This document shows, in pieces, positions 1-11,170 of a stretch of DNA of 64,000 nt. Origin of the DNA: Limonium bicolor (taxonomy: Eukaryota > Streptophyta > Magnoliopsida > Caryophyllales > Plumbaginaceae); the NCBI GenBank assembly GCA_023374045.1, contig CM041777.1:479671594-479735593 (forward strand), read 5' to 3'. The translations under genes and the position numbers were made by a program. Under the pieces are notes generated by a model. It was not told where the DNA came from. It saw only the letters and a list, made by a program, of their open reading frames with translations, and did not search any database. Positions within the stretch are counted from its first letter, which is position 1, and the number at the start of each line of letters is the position of its first letter.

Positions 1-941
1 TTTAGTAAACCCCTCGTAAACCATGAAATGAGAGGATATAGTTCGAGACGAAATTACACCATAAAATTGGTATAATCAATAATGCTTAATAAAGCATGAC
101 ACAATTTTACACACTAAAGTATAATATTACGGAATTCAATTAATTCCCTACTCCCTCTCACCTTTCTCTTATTTCCCGGACATAACGAATGTTCTTAGAC
201 AATAATTGTAGTTCCCTGAGAAAAACACATTGGTATAGGGATCGTAAAAAGAACTCTCGAACCTTGTAAATAGTCATTACCATGAGGCACTGGTTACCCA
301 CCCCAAAAAAGCAAACAGATAAGAAAATGGCAGTGAATTTGCCACTATGTTCAAACATCTATCGAATATTATGTTCAAGGAGACCAAATAAAAAGGAGTT
401 GTGTACAATAGAGAATTAAGTTCCAATCATGGAGGAACAAATTCCGAAAGAGGAACTGTTAAAACACCCGCAAGCAATGCGACGGGTAACTGTGGAATTC
501 AATGTTATAAAAAGATAAACCCTTTGGATCACGTGTATATCATTAACTATGGTTATGAAGGAAATGATCGCTCATGCAACGTTATTTCGTATAGCATTTA
601 ATGTTCATGCACTAACGTTATATGATAGTATTATCTAACCATTTGGTATTGTACCATATATTACATATCACATTATTCATTTTAATAAACTATACTTTAA
701 TTTACACTGTATGACTTATAGTATATATATACTTATCCTAATGTCATAACATTGTCATTTATCATTTCATGACATTAAAACCATATTGTATATACTTATG
801 TATGTACATATATTCTCGGTTTTACATATATATATATTATATATTTATATATGCAGTTTTTATTTGATTTGATCATATAACATGTAGTTGCATGTATTGT
901 GACAATATTATTTCTTAAACTCCCATTCTAGGTATAAGTTG

Positions 942-998
942 GTCAACTTGACCTCTTGGTCAGATTAGTTGACTTAGTCAAGCATGTTGACTTGACTA
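942..998. other. Cluster of TTGAC/GTCAA motifs
   Basis: Six TTGAC or GTCAA pentamers on alternating strands lie within about 57 bases. TTGAC is the core of the W-box bound by plant WRKY factors. The cluster sits in a segment that G2 lacks at the aligned place (near 48540). It may be regulatory or only a local repeat. Confidence 0.3.
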
Positions 999-1906
999 GT
1001 TTATCCAAGTACTTTAGTTTACAACATTCATCATAATATATGGTATTATATAAATCATGTACTTTGCAATATGCTACTCTTGATTGTATAATTTACAGTT
1101 TATCAACTTTATTCATTTATAACACCCATCACTAAATATTATATGGTTCTCAACCATATGTTATACGTATTTCCTACATACATTAGTAACGCCTTTATGC
1201 ACATACAAATATACATAAATTATAAAACTCCTTTCATTAAATGTTACATTTCATTATTTTATGTCAGGTGATTATTCTTACTAGTTTGTAATATATTATA
1301 CAAGCTTATATTAAGATTCCTATCTTAATATCATGTAACATTTGTATAATACCATAACAAACTTTTAAAGTTTATTCATTATACTCATTATTTTGTAAGT
1401 TCATTTAGTAATTATTACCACATTTGTTTTATGTGAATATTCTTACGTATACACGTATTATATCCAATTTGAATACCAATTGTATATATAGAAGTGTATA
1501 TATATACATCTTCTTACTTCAAATGTTTGTCAAGGTTAATATTACTTAGCCAAGCAATTTTCAAACTTATGATTCAAATTCAATTATACTACATCGCATA
1601 ATTTAATTTTCCTATTTAGTATAACAACCATGAGAAAAAAAAGGGGCAATTACCGAATATAAATCTTGGATTAAGGTATAAATAGCGATAAGAAAACATC
1701 ACTAAAAAAAGGACAATGTTGTGGGCTTTATTATCCTAAGTAACGGTAATACGGTCCTCCAATACAAATATATTCAAACATGCGATGTCCTAGATAAATT
1801 CTAGGCATACACTAAGACCTAAAAGGCTTGTATACCCTTGACAAATTATTCACTAAAACACCTAGGGTTGAACCTTAGGCAAGGAAATTAGAGAACTTAA
1901 TCCTAT

Positions 1907-2295
1907 GGTGCAGATGGATCACCTATATCCATACTATGAATATGGTGCGGATGGATCACCTATATCCATACTATAAATACGGTGCGGATGGATCACCTAT
2001 ATCCATACTATATCTATGAATGCGGTGCGGATGGATCACCTATATCCATATCTATGAATGCGGTGCGGATGGATCTCCTATATCCATACTATAAAATACG
2101 GTACGGATGGATCACCTATATCCATACTATATCTACGAATGCGGTGCGGATGGATCACCTATATCCATATCTATGAATACGGTGCGGATGGATCACCTAT
2201 ATCGATACTATATCTCCAAATACGGTGCGGATGGATCACCTAAATCCATACTATATCTATAAATATGGTGCGGATGGATCACCTATATCCATACT
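1907..2295 (+). repeat. Minisatellite in G1, 10 units of 35-43 bp
   Basis: Ten head-to-tail copies begin GGTGCGGATGGATCACC and contain TATATCCATAC. Units vary between about 35 and 43 bp because the tail (TATCTATGAAT) is missing from some. Each unit contains ATGGAT followed 7 bases later by ATCCAT, so each can form a small hairpin. The same array in G2 (49184-49815) has 15 more uniform copies. Confidence 0.95.
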
Positions 2296-2690
2296 GGGCT
2301 CAAGATTTATAGATCTGAGCCGAAGAGTGGATGACTGGAACAAGCCCACTCAATAATATGAGAACTTGGAATGAAAAGAACTCATAATATCAGGAGGATA
2401 CGAAAATATGTACCAATACACCATTAAATTTGTGGAAACAAACATATGAGCATATATATACATATAAACCAAAAGGGTATTGTAATACAAATACGACCTT
2501 GGAACTTATAACACATAAGTATACAGATATTATGGATACAAAGAATGAGCGAATGTATATATGTACACACTTAGATGTACACATAGTTGGAAAATTTAAA
2601 GGGTTAATTCAAGAATTGATGGCCAGATGACTAGAAGCGTTGAAGGTAATAATTAAATTGGTTGATTGTTATTAGACGTGCGAGGTTGAA

Positions 2691-2770
2691 CTTAACCCTG
2701 GTCAGGTCAAGTGATACCGAGCACAAAATGGGGTGGAAGGACAATTCGACACTTACGCTGACCACGTAAG
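2691..2770 (+). other. Two-hairpin cassette (G1 copy)
   Basis: Hairpin 1 is CTTAACC, a 7-base loop CTGGTCA, then GGTCAAG (2691-2711, one A-C mismatch). Hairpin 2 is CTTACG, a 7-base loop CTGACCA, then CGTAAG (2752-2770, perfect). The linker between them (around GAGCACAAA and GGGGTGGAAGGA) is shared with G2 at 50096-50175 and with element C at 28286-28363. In C the stems differ but remain paired. The function is unknown; an RNA element is my inference. Confidence 0.6.
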
Positions 2771-3406
2771 GGTTGGATAACTCTCGAAACCTCCTATAAT
2801 TGTGAACTACAAGTAGGTGGGAAATTTTATAAGTCAGAGTTAGGAAAGTACGAGGGATGAGATATCGATGTAGATGATACGAGCGGGTAGAATACATTGT
2901 TACATGATCCGAAACTTAGAGGTTACAACCATAGAAACTTCGAACATATATAATTTGGTAACCTTTTGACTGAAAGTAATCGAAGTCAACCAGCAGTGTC
3001 AAGGCCATAATTGGGCTGAAGAATAAAGATTACTTAGAGACGAAAAACACCTAAATGGGATGTACACATTAAGGGATAAAAGAAGGTAGTAATGCTAGGA
3101 GAGTAAACTAGCTAGCTACACATAAATATGAGTGGTAATACAAACTAAACAAACCTGTGGTAACAACGACACGTGGTAACATGCAAATACTAAGAGCTAA
3201 ATTATTGAAGCCCAAAAGGGTCAGCCATAAACAACAATTCAGACGCTTAAAAGCGAACAAAAATCATGAATATCCAACCTCCAAAGGAAATGAATAGACA
3301 AAATACAACCCATATAAATGAAAATACCCCATGTCAGCCAAGAGAACTTTACTACTATTATAAGGATACCATGGAGCCCTGCACCGCATTGGAAAGCCGA
3401 AGGTTA

Positions 3407-3437
3407 TCAGGGTCGCACAGCAGAAGCTGGTGGACCG
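3407..3437 (+). other. Conserved block around CAGCAGAAGCTGG (G1)
   Basis: A block of about 31 bases centred on GTCGCACAGCAGAAGCTGG recurs in four elements: here, G2 55409-55439, C 27484-27513 and, degraded, A 40873-40897. It can form a 4-bp stem, CAGC-AGAA-GCTG. It lies about 220 bases upstream of the internal purine tract in G1, C and G2. Role unknown. Confidence 0.55.
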
Positions 3438-3652
3438 TATCTTCCATTTTCCGGTTGAATAACAAGTGACATATCGGCCAATACCTTAGACCCAGAGGGG
3501 TTAAACCCAAACCCGTTATAGATCGGTATGGATACCGATAAGAATCCTTGTGACATAAACTAAGCCATTAACAAGGGCAAAATTGCATAGAAGCTAGAAT
3601 GCCCATGAGGATTAAACATCTCTATCTAAGGTTCTAATATGATACAAAAAAA

Positions 3653-3690
3653 GGATTACGTGGGCGTAATCCATTTTTAAGGGGGGTAGG
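3653..3690 (+). other. Hairpin plus internal purine tract (G1)
   Basis: GGATTAC, loop GTGGGC and GTAATCC form a perfect 7-bp hairpin at 3653-3672. It is followed after 6 bases by AAGGGGGGTAGG (3679-3690), almost the same as the terminal purine tract at 4033-4042. G2 (55602-55638) and C (27665-27700) have the same arrangement. It could serve as a second plus-strand priming site, like the central purine tracts of some retroelements. This is inference. Confidence 0.55.
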
Positions 3691-4032
3691 CGTGTTTCGC
3701 TTTTGCTATGTTGTTGCTCATTTGATGTGTTATGAGTGGTTGCTATGTGTGAACTGTGTTCGAATTGTTTTGGATGCACTGTGGTTATGAATGAATGACT
3801 TATCCTCCTGACTATTAGGAAGTACAGTAGATGAATATTACTGGTACATCGGAATATTGTTGAGAATTTGGTGAAGCCACTAAGGTGGCATAGTGCGTAT
3901 AAGCACTGAGAATTACAATATAGGAGACTTGATCCTTTGGTTATCGCGAATGAATATGGGACTTGATCCCTAGGATTAACAAGAATGGAAAACACCAGTT
4001 AAGGAAGTAAGACTTTGGGACGAAGTTCTTTT

Positions 4033-4045
4033 AAGGGGGGTAGAC
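4033..4045 (+). other. Terminal polypurine tract of G1
   Basis: AAGGGGGGTAGAC lies directly upstream of the LTR start TGAAATACCCC at 4046. It is the expected plus-strand primer of reverse transcription. Confidence 0.8.
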
Positions 4046-4555
4046 TGAAATACCCCGGGTAATTATCATTTTAAATTAGTGAAGGCTAAGATAAATTATG
4101 TACAATGAAACACCCCTGAACATTTAATCACAATAAAATCATAAACGCGAGGAGATTATCCGAAAATAACGCGTTACATAATTCGGACATATGATAATGT
4201 ATGAACAATTAAATTTAGTATATACATGTCCGAAAGCGTGACAACGTTACATATCAATATAGTCACGTACTTATATATGTACGAATATGAAAATACATAT
4301 ACGTAACGTTACGATATTACAACATTGTAAATAATAAATAATAACGTCGCATGGGCACATATATTTAAAACGCGACAAAAAAATAAAAGGGGCGTATATA
4401 TATGTACATACATATACGTATACATATAACTAATAACGTAACAAAATAAAATAGTCGTGTACATAACTAATCACACGATATATTATATAGTCACACCTAT
4501 ATGTATAGATAGGCTTGTGTAGGTTGCTGTTACAAAAAAAAGAGGAGCAAACATA

Positions 4556-4626
4556 CTCCCGCCGGGGTTCGAACCATGAAACCTCTCGTACCATCCCGAA
4601 TGCCTTAACCAGTTGAGCTGTGCTCA
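4556..4626 (-). other. tRNA-like (SINE-head-like) segment in the G1 LTR
   Basis: On the minus strand it has a box A-like GCTCAACTGGTTAAGG and a box B-like GGTTCGAACCCC at tRNA spacing. The acceptor ends do not pair, so it is not a tRNA gene. A T-rich run follows it on the minus strand. Both G2 LTRs carry it (41718-41788, 56566-56636), with box B better preserved. It is likely a tRNA-derived SINE head or an internal Pol III promoter relic antisense to the element. Confidence 0.6.
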
Positions 4627-5639
4627 AATTCAGCAACAAATACTAGCTTAATCAAACTAGTAACTAGACTACTTGAATAACAACAAACAAAGAAGACAGC
4701 AGGCCACCGATTCTTCCCCTTGGTGATGTCTGAAAACAAAAGAACAAAAGAGATTCCAACTGAAGCAGGCCTGCTATTACCGGCCGTTGAGCTTGAGGAA
4801 TCAGACAGGGAATCATGGACCGCATCGAAGTTTGAATTCACCAAACTTCCACAAAGTGCTTCATTGGGACTTTATTCCACTACCAATTAATTAGTCCTTG
4901 TACCCAGTCCTCCCTTGCCCTGTGCCATCATAATACCCCATCTCAGTCATTGTAATCCTCACGCCTGCATGCTCACGCCAGTAACAATTCAGGGGTCTCT
5001 GCTATCTTTCTTTCTTCATGCGAGAAGGTAAGGCTGTAACCAGTGTCCCCTCTCTGAGTAGTTCCGTCTGAGTTTCTTTTCTGTACAAATTCCCCCTAAA
5101 TTTCTCCTTGTTTCATACAAGAGCTCTGCATGCCAACCATCGCTAGAGCACTGGAACAGAATCCTGAAACTAAACCGCTCCCAGAGCTGCTAAGGTAAGA
5201 CCATGAGCACAGAAGGAAAGCTTGTTGTTTTAGTCCTTCCGTTCGCTTCTGTTTTCATGCCCAAGAATCTTCCTACTGCCGAACTCATTCTCTCTGCAAT
5301 CCTCGCATAACTCTTTATGGAAAATTTCCCTCAGTGCTGTCGAGCGACCAAGGTGCAGAGAGTTCTGTAGTGTGCCAAAGATCAACAAGGGGAGGCAGCT
5401 AAGATATCATAGTGGTGAGCAATCTTTAAAACTAGTCTCATGATCAGGAAACAGAAACAAAATCTGTCAAGTTTAGCTGTAGGCGTTCAAATTCTATAAC
5501 TCCTTGCCTCTGTATACTAACTGTCTAGGGGTATCATGCGATGGCGTGGATTCATGAATAAACTCAGCTCAAGTCAACACTGCTAGATAAACTGGGGACA
5601 AAAAGAAAAAAAACTGGACGACAATTTATAAACCTGAAA

Positions 5640-8460
5640 TGAGGTAGAGAGAAAGAGAGTTCACACCAGTTTTCAGTTTATCCAGTTTCTGAAATTCTTG
5701 TTTCAGTATAAACACATTCAGTAGCACTAACAAGCTGCTTTGGGTTTGTTCTTAAGTTTAAAGTCTTGATAAGATGATAACTAAGTGGGTACAACAACTA
5801 GGAGGAGATGTAAATGAGTTTAGAAAAGAGACAGAGAACAAATTAAGAGGAAATGTCAGTTTCTGACTTTAGTTCAACTTCAGAAATTTTATGCTTTTGT
5901 ATAACTCTGTTTCTGAGGATAAGAGAGTTGTAATGGTTTGTTTAGGAGTGTAAAACTGTAGTAAAATACATAAATGAATCACTAAACCAGTTGGGAAGAT
6001 AGGAGATGGGTTAAATAGCAGAAGCAAACCAACAAAAGAAAATTCATCAGTTTCACGGTTCAGGTTTACACGTTTATATTTCAGTTTTTTTTCTGTTTCG
6101 GATTCCAGTATACAGTTTCTGTATGAAGAGCTTGGGAGACGTTGTTCCCTATTTCTTTGTGTTGGGTTAGAGTGAAAACCTTATCAAAACCCTCCATATA
6201 GAGGCAAAAACAGTTGGAAGGAGTTAGAAGTCAGGTTATAGAACAATAACAGAAGCTAAAAGAGAATGAAATTGTAGCAGAGCTTGTCACAGTTCTTGCA
6301 GATTTGAGTTGCTGAGTAAAGAGTTTCTAAGGGAGTTGTGATGGTGTCTTTCAAGAACTTAAAACTGTATTAAAACACCCAGCTAAGCAACTAATTAACT
6401 TGGGAAAAAAGAAAAAAAACTGAGGAATAGGTTTAGTAAACAACAGAAGAGGTGCATGAGTTAGTTATCAGTTTCTGGATGTTTGGATTTCTGTTTTCAG
6501 TAACAGATGTTGTGCAAGGACGTTTAGAGGTGCAGACCTGATTCTTGGAATTGGTTTAAGGTTAGGGATATGTTAGGATAAGTAACTAGCTAGCTAGACA
6601 AACTAGGGGGATTGGAACCCAAATTCGTAAACAAACTGAATCAAGGAAGCTCAGTCATATTCCCTGTTTTTCATTTTATCAGTTTCTGTAAAAAGGAACT
6701 ATGGTAGAGTTATCAGTGGGCACTAGGTTGTTTTAAGTTTAAAACCCTTACCTAAACACTTAACTAAGTAAGTAAGTGCTTTGGGATAAATTGAAAACAA
6801 ACTTGTGAGCAAACAGAAAAGAAATAGAAGAAAGGTGTATCAGTTTTTTTCCCTATCTTGAGTTTTCTGCAACAATGCAGTTTCGGTATAATGGCTCTTC
6901 AGTGGTTTTAACTTACTTCCTTGGGTCTGTTTTTGAATTTTAAATCGTGATAAAAACACTCAACCAGGTGGTTAAGTCATGAGGGAAAATTAAAAGTCAG
7001 ATAGATGGACAAAAAGAAAGATACAGGAGAAACCTTGGGTTTGGGTTTTTCAGTCTGCCAGTTTTCCTAGTATCTGTGTAAAGAGTTTTTCAGAGGGAAA
7101 GACCGTGCTGTTGGAGGTGGGGGTTGTGTTGAGTTTAAAAGACTGACTACACACCTAGCTAAATAGGCAGACAAGTTGGAAGACAGGTTAATAATTAACC
7201 AGAAAGGAATCAAAGAGAAGTTGTCAGTTTCAGTTTTTTTTTTCAGTTTCAGGAACTTTCCTGTTTCAGTATAAGTAACATTCAGTAAAAATAACAGTGT
7301 TGTCATGGATCTGTTTTTAAGTTAAAACCAAGATAACACACTTAACTAAGTAGATGAGTACCTTGGGACAAGTGGGAAGACCAATTAACAACTGAACAGA
7401 AAGGCTAAAGAGGAGATACAAAAAGTAATTATTTTCTGTTTTCTTGTAGTATATCATTCGCTGTATAATGGGGTTTTCAGATGTGATCACAGCGTTGCTT
7501 CGACTTGACCTTGAGTGAAAAACCTTGCTAGACCATTAGCTAAGGATCTAAACAACTTGAGGAGAATTAAAAATCAGGATAGGCAACAGAAGAGGAAAAT
7601 AAAAGCAAAACCAAATCAGATTCTGGTTTATGATTTCAGTGTTCTGAGTATAGAGTTTTCATGGACATTGTCTAGTTTGTTTGGCTTTGTTCTCAAATTC
7701 AAAAGCTTTATAACACACCCAACCACGTGAGTAAATGGGTGGGAGAATCTAGAAGTCAAATCTGAGAGCAAAGAGAAAGGAGACAGATGAGGATATATCA
7801 GTTCATATCTCAGTTTTCTGTTATGATTGTCCTCTGTATAACTGAATTACAGATGTGTTAAGAGTGTTGTGTTTGGTTAATAATCCACCCAAATCGTTGC
7901 CAATGCACTCAGGTAGATTGGGATATTCATGGGGGAGGTTAGGAGACCGTCAAACAGACATAAAAGATGGAAGGGAGAGGAAGAGGTTATGCATAGGTTT
8001 CTGTTTTCTGATTTTGGTTTCAGATTTCAGTAGCTTGGTTTGTGTTACTAGGTACTGAAGTTAGTGAGTGCCTTAGTGGTTTAGTCTTGGGTTTAAAACA
8101 TGGTTAACACCCATATTCAGTGAGGTAAATACTGTGAGAAGATTAAACATCAGCTGAGCCAACTAAACACAAGAATCAAGAAGAAATATATAGTTAGGGA
8201 TTTCAGATTTCGGTAAAAAAGTTGTAGCTTCTGTCTAAATATTTTACAGGAGTGTATGAGTGTCATGCTAGTCTGTTAATGAACCCAGAACAGACCTAAT
8301 ACACCTAGCTAAATGGAGGGAATACCTTGGGAAGGTTAGACATCGTTAGATACGTTAAAAGTGTGATAAGATAAGGTTGTATATATGAACTTTATTTCAG
8401 TTTGGAAACCTTTAAGTTTTAGTAAGAGTGAGTTTCAGAAATATTTGAGGAGTGTTATTG
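5640..8460 (+). repeat. Degenerate ~190-bp tandem array in the G1 LTR
   Basis: A landmark like CTGTATAACT, preceded by CAGTTTC-rich sequence and followed by AACTAAGTGGGTAA-like and AGAAAGGAA-like blocks, recurs near 6881, 7071, 7261, 7461, 7646, 7831, 8041 and 8231. That is a spacing of about 185-210 bp, with further weaker units on both sides. About 14 units fit. G2 LTRs carry the same array (43180-45560 and 58020-60410). Confidence 0.75.
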
Positions 8461-9733
8461 TGTTGATAATGAACTTGAAACATAGCTATCTAGCTAAGGC
8501 AGGGATATCTCTTCGGCAAATAAAAACCCGTCTTAGATAAACTTGTTACATATTAGGGCCTAGAATACTCTAAAAACATTTGCTAGTGAGAAGTATTTAG
8601 TAACGTGTAAAACATCGATGTAAATGCCCTAGGAGTAAGCTAAGGCTTAAGGTTAATACTTGGAGAATCCTAAGGGCTAATATCAGTTGAGCATTCAACC
8701 AAGAACTCACCTAAGGAACAACCCCGATAAAATGAGATAAACTAGGAGAAATGTCACAAGGGTCATCACATGAAATTATGAACTGACAAATCGTTTTTAA
8801 TTAACGCTAGGGTCGTAACGAACGCCAACCAAGAACCCGTGTGTGAGACGACACTTGCTTCTGATCCAGGTATGGATATGTGTGGTCCGTATGTTGCCGT
8901 GTTACACGGCTTGTGTGCTGTGTGCCTTGTTTGACAATGACCATAAGACTAAAGCATGAAATTGAATTGCTTGTTGTGACTTGTTTCCATGCTTGTTATA
9001 TATATCATTGCTGCATATTACTTGCGCGCACACAATAGTGTAGTCCCTTCTCGTTGATGAGACCTTGAGATGAAACACAACGAATTACGTAAACAAAACA
9101 AGGAACTATAAAAAAAGGAACAATCCTCTTAAATTATAGAGGACTTCTAACGACACCCACTATGGTGTCGAACTCATCACGATAATGAATAGTAAAATAC
9201 AAGTTGGTGGAACCCATCCTGGGGTATTGAGGTGACCCCTCTTTTTCGACGCATGACGCCGGGAATGGAGGATTGGCAATGGAGAAGACGCTCTTCAATA
9301 TGTGGTGATAAGAGAATTCACTAATAAACCTTAAAGAATCAAGGAAAGATTGGCACCTACATGATATGGTCACGGGACCTAACTATATCCCCAGACCTGG
9401 TGCAAGAGGAGAGAAAGAGAATACACTTTATGGAAACAAGGGAAAAGGAATGAAAACACACAACGCTCGAATGATCCCATAAGTGAGGATCTTTGGTATA
9501 ATATACCTATACACACGTTCTATTAGTTACATGATTGTTGTTGCTATAATAGCAACTTGTTCTGCTTGGTTGCATGTTTGATGTTGCTATGATGCCAACA
9601 TGTTATGCTTGGTTGCTCGGTTCTAATGCTTTGCTACCTTGAAGTGTGTATGATATTATGATGTGTTGTGGTGTGCTATACTGCTTTATTATAGCATTTA
9701 ATTTGACTTAATAATATTCGACCAAGTAGTCGT

Positions 9734-9806
9734 GTAGCCCGGCAACATACGGGCTACACATATTCATACTCAGCATAGTTTTGCTGAGTCCTTTATTTTT
9801 ACAGGT
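9734..9806 (+). other. Conserved LTR 3' module: hairpins and CAG|GT (G1)
   Basis: GTAGCCCG, an 8-base loop and CGGGCTAC form a perfect 8-bp hairpin (9734-9757). ACTCAGC and GCTGAGT, 8 bases apart, form a second one downstream. TTTTTACAG|GT (ending near 9806) then resembles a 3' splice site. The same order occurs in the G2 LTRs, and equivalents occur in A, B, C and E. Confidence 0.5.
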
Positions 9807-10184
9807 GATCAGCTGGAACGTGTCGGAGTGTAGGTGAAGGACTATCATGGGGGTAGTTTATCTGGGCAAGACTTTTAAGTAGAATGTTTAAATGTATTGG
9901 TTGTGACTATGTAGCACTAAACGCTGGATGTACGTTTCAGTTTGGGTTGTTTAATTAAGTACTTATGCTATAGACTCTCGGTACTTAGTTGTATTTCATG
10001 TTGTACTTGGATTTGGTTAAGGTTTTAATTCCAGTCATTCAGGCCGTAACTTGGTGTTGGTAGTGTGATTATGTCAACCACGTCTGTGGCACCCGGATGG
10101 AGTTACGAATCCGCTGCATATACTTATCGTGATATCGTGAGGCGCATTGTTTGTACTACTGTTGAGTTATTCGGGGGTGTTACA

Positions 10185-10639
10185 GATTCAACCTCGATCA
10201 TCAAATTCAGTGGCATCTCATGCTTCCGGGATATGTTCCCTAGCATTTGGCAACGATCACGGGAGGCAATAAAGGTGTGGCAGTCCTTATGAAGCGTTTT
10301 CCAGAAGAACCCGGATTGTAGTACCTTAGCCGATGTCCTTGCTGGCCTGTGATGCCCTTCTACCTCAAGAGAGTGGCAGTGGGTGAGAATGTTTTGCACT
10401 TCGCTCATCGGTATGCATCTCCTGATCTTCCCGTCGGTACAGACTCTACAAAGGTAGGGGTCATCCCAGCAGTAGTGTTTGATGTCGGCGAAAAATTTCT
10501 TCATCTGCTGGTATGTCATCTCATACGACACTACTCCCCTCACCAAGTAGTTTGCGATGTCGATAAACCAAGGCCCAGGTTTCTCCAATTGTGAACACGG
10601 TTTCATCTGGAAAGAGCTCATTAATCGGGGTACCATCAT
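10185..10639 (-). pseudogene. Integrase N-terminal fragment, Athila/Tat-type gypsy relic
   Basis: Read on the minus strand, about 150 codons match the region between RNase H and the integrase core of Athila/Tat-type Ty3/gypsy elements. Visible motifs include FIDIANYLVRGVV, KKFFADIKHYCWDDPYLCRV, ILTHCHSLE and GNISRKHEMPLN. The HHCC zinc-binding module is damaged: where these elements usually have a CDRCQ motif, RDRCQ is read, so one zinc cysteine is lost. The frame is then cut at 10184 by the G1 LTR before the catalytic DDE core. It is out of frame with the RT/RNase H fragment upstream. It is a dead relic. Confidence 0.85.
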
Positions 10640-11170
10640 CCGGTGTCTTCATACGAGAAAGGTGATCACAACAACATTTTGAGTGCCCGGTTTATCTCTA
10701 ACCTCAATTTCAAACTCTTGGAGCAGAAGGATCCACCTCAACAGTCTCGACTTGGCGTCCTCCTTGGTGAGCAGATATTTGAGAGCAGAGTGGTCTGTGT
10801 GTACAATCACCCTACTACCCAAGAGATAGGAACGAAACTTATCTAATGTAAAGACCACCGCTAGAAGCTCCTTCTCGGTTGTGGCATAATTTTTCTGAGC
10901 ATCATTAAGGGTCTTGCTTGCATAGTAGATAGTCCTCTGAATTTTCTCCCTCTTCTGACATAGGGCTGCTCCCACTACATAGTCACTTGCATCAAACATT
11001 ATTTCAAAGGGAAGGCTCCAATCCGGTGATACAACTATCGGGGCTGAGACAAGTCCTTCCTTGAGGGTGTTGAAGGCCTTTAGACATTCCTCGTTGAATT
11101 CAAATTTGGCATCTTTGGCTAAGAGGTCACACAGAGGTTTAGAGATTTTAGAGAAGTCCTTAATGAACAT
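10640..11170 (-). pseudogene. RT C-terminus and RNase H fragment, Athila/Tat-type relic
   Basis: A minus-strand frame of about 173 codons shows the end of the RT ([16 protein letters not shown]), then the RNase H domain with [34 protein letters not shown], and [11 protein letters not shown]. The D, E and D positions expected for RNase H catalysis are visible. The frame ends in a shift at the place where these elements normally read ADHLSRL. It is cut at its N-terminal side at 11171 by an LTR fragment. Compared with family members, about 130 residues between FLDG and FIKDF are missing, including the YMDD-type RT active site. The domain is inactive as it stands. Confidence 0.9.

Larger units (their letters stand above)
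1..4045 (+). mobile_element. G1 element, internal region (3' part)
   Basis: This stretch aligns by eye with the internal region of G2 (about 47780-50592 plus 55168-56151), and the match starts roughly 0.5 kb downstream of where the primer site would be. The 5' LTR and primer site of G1 lie left of the window. No open frame resembles gag or pol: the longest frames are 60-130 codons and are not shared in frame with G2. It holds a 43-bp minisatellite, a two-hairpin cassette, a hairpin with an internal purine tract and the terminal purine tract. G1 lacks the solo LTR found in G2 near the equivalent of position 3205, so it serves as the empty site for that insertion. I interpret it as a non-autonomous large retrotransposon derivative. 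Confidence 0.85.
4046..10184 (+). mobile_element. 3' LTR of G1 (about 6.14 kb)
   Basis: The LTR starts TGAAATACCCCGGG after the purine tract and ends TCGGGGGTGTTACA. The next bases (GATTC...) are pol relic rather than a primer site, which makes this the 3' LTR. It aligns over its length with the two LTRs of G2 but is clearly more diverged. About 100 extra bases near 4105-4205 begin TGAAACACCCC, resembling a second LTR start. The LTR contains a tRNA-like segment, a tandem array of about 190 bp and conserved 3' hairpins. An LTR of this size is exceptional and exceeds most described plant LTRs. Confidence 0.9.

Noticed and set aside
3612..3995. Antisense frame of 127 codons in the G1 internal region
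   Set aside because: Not preserved in the aligned G2 segment and it runs through the hairpin and internal purine tract; a chance frame.
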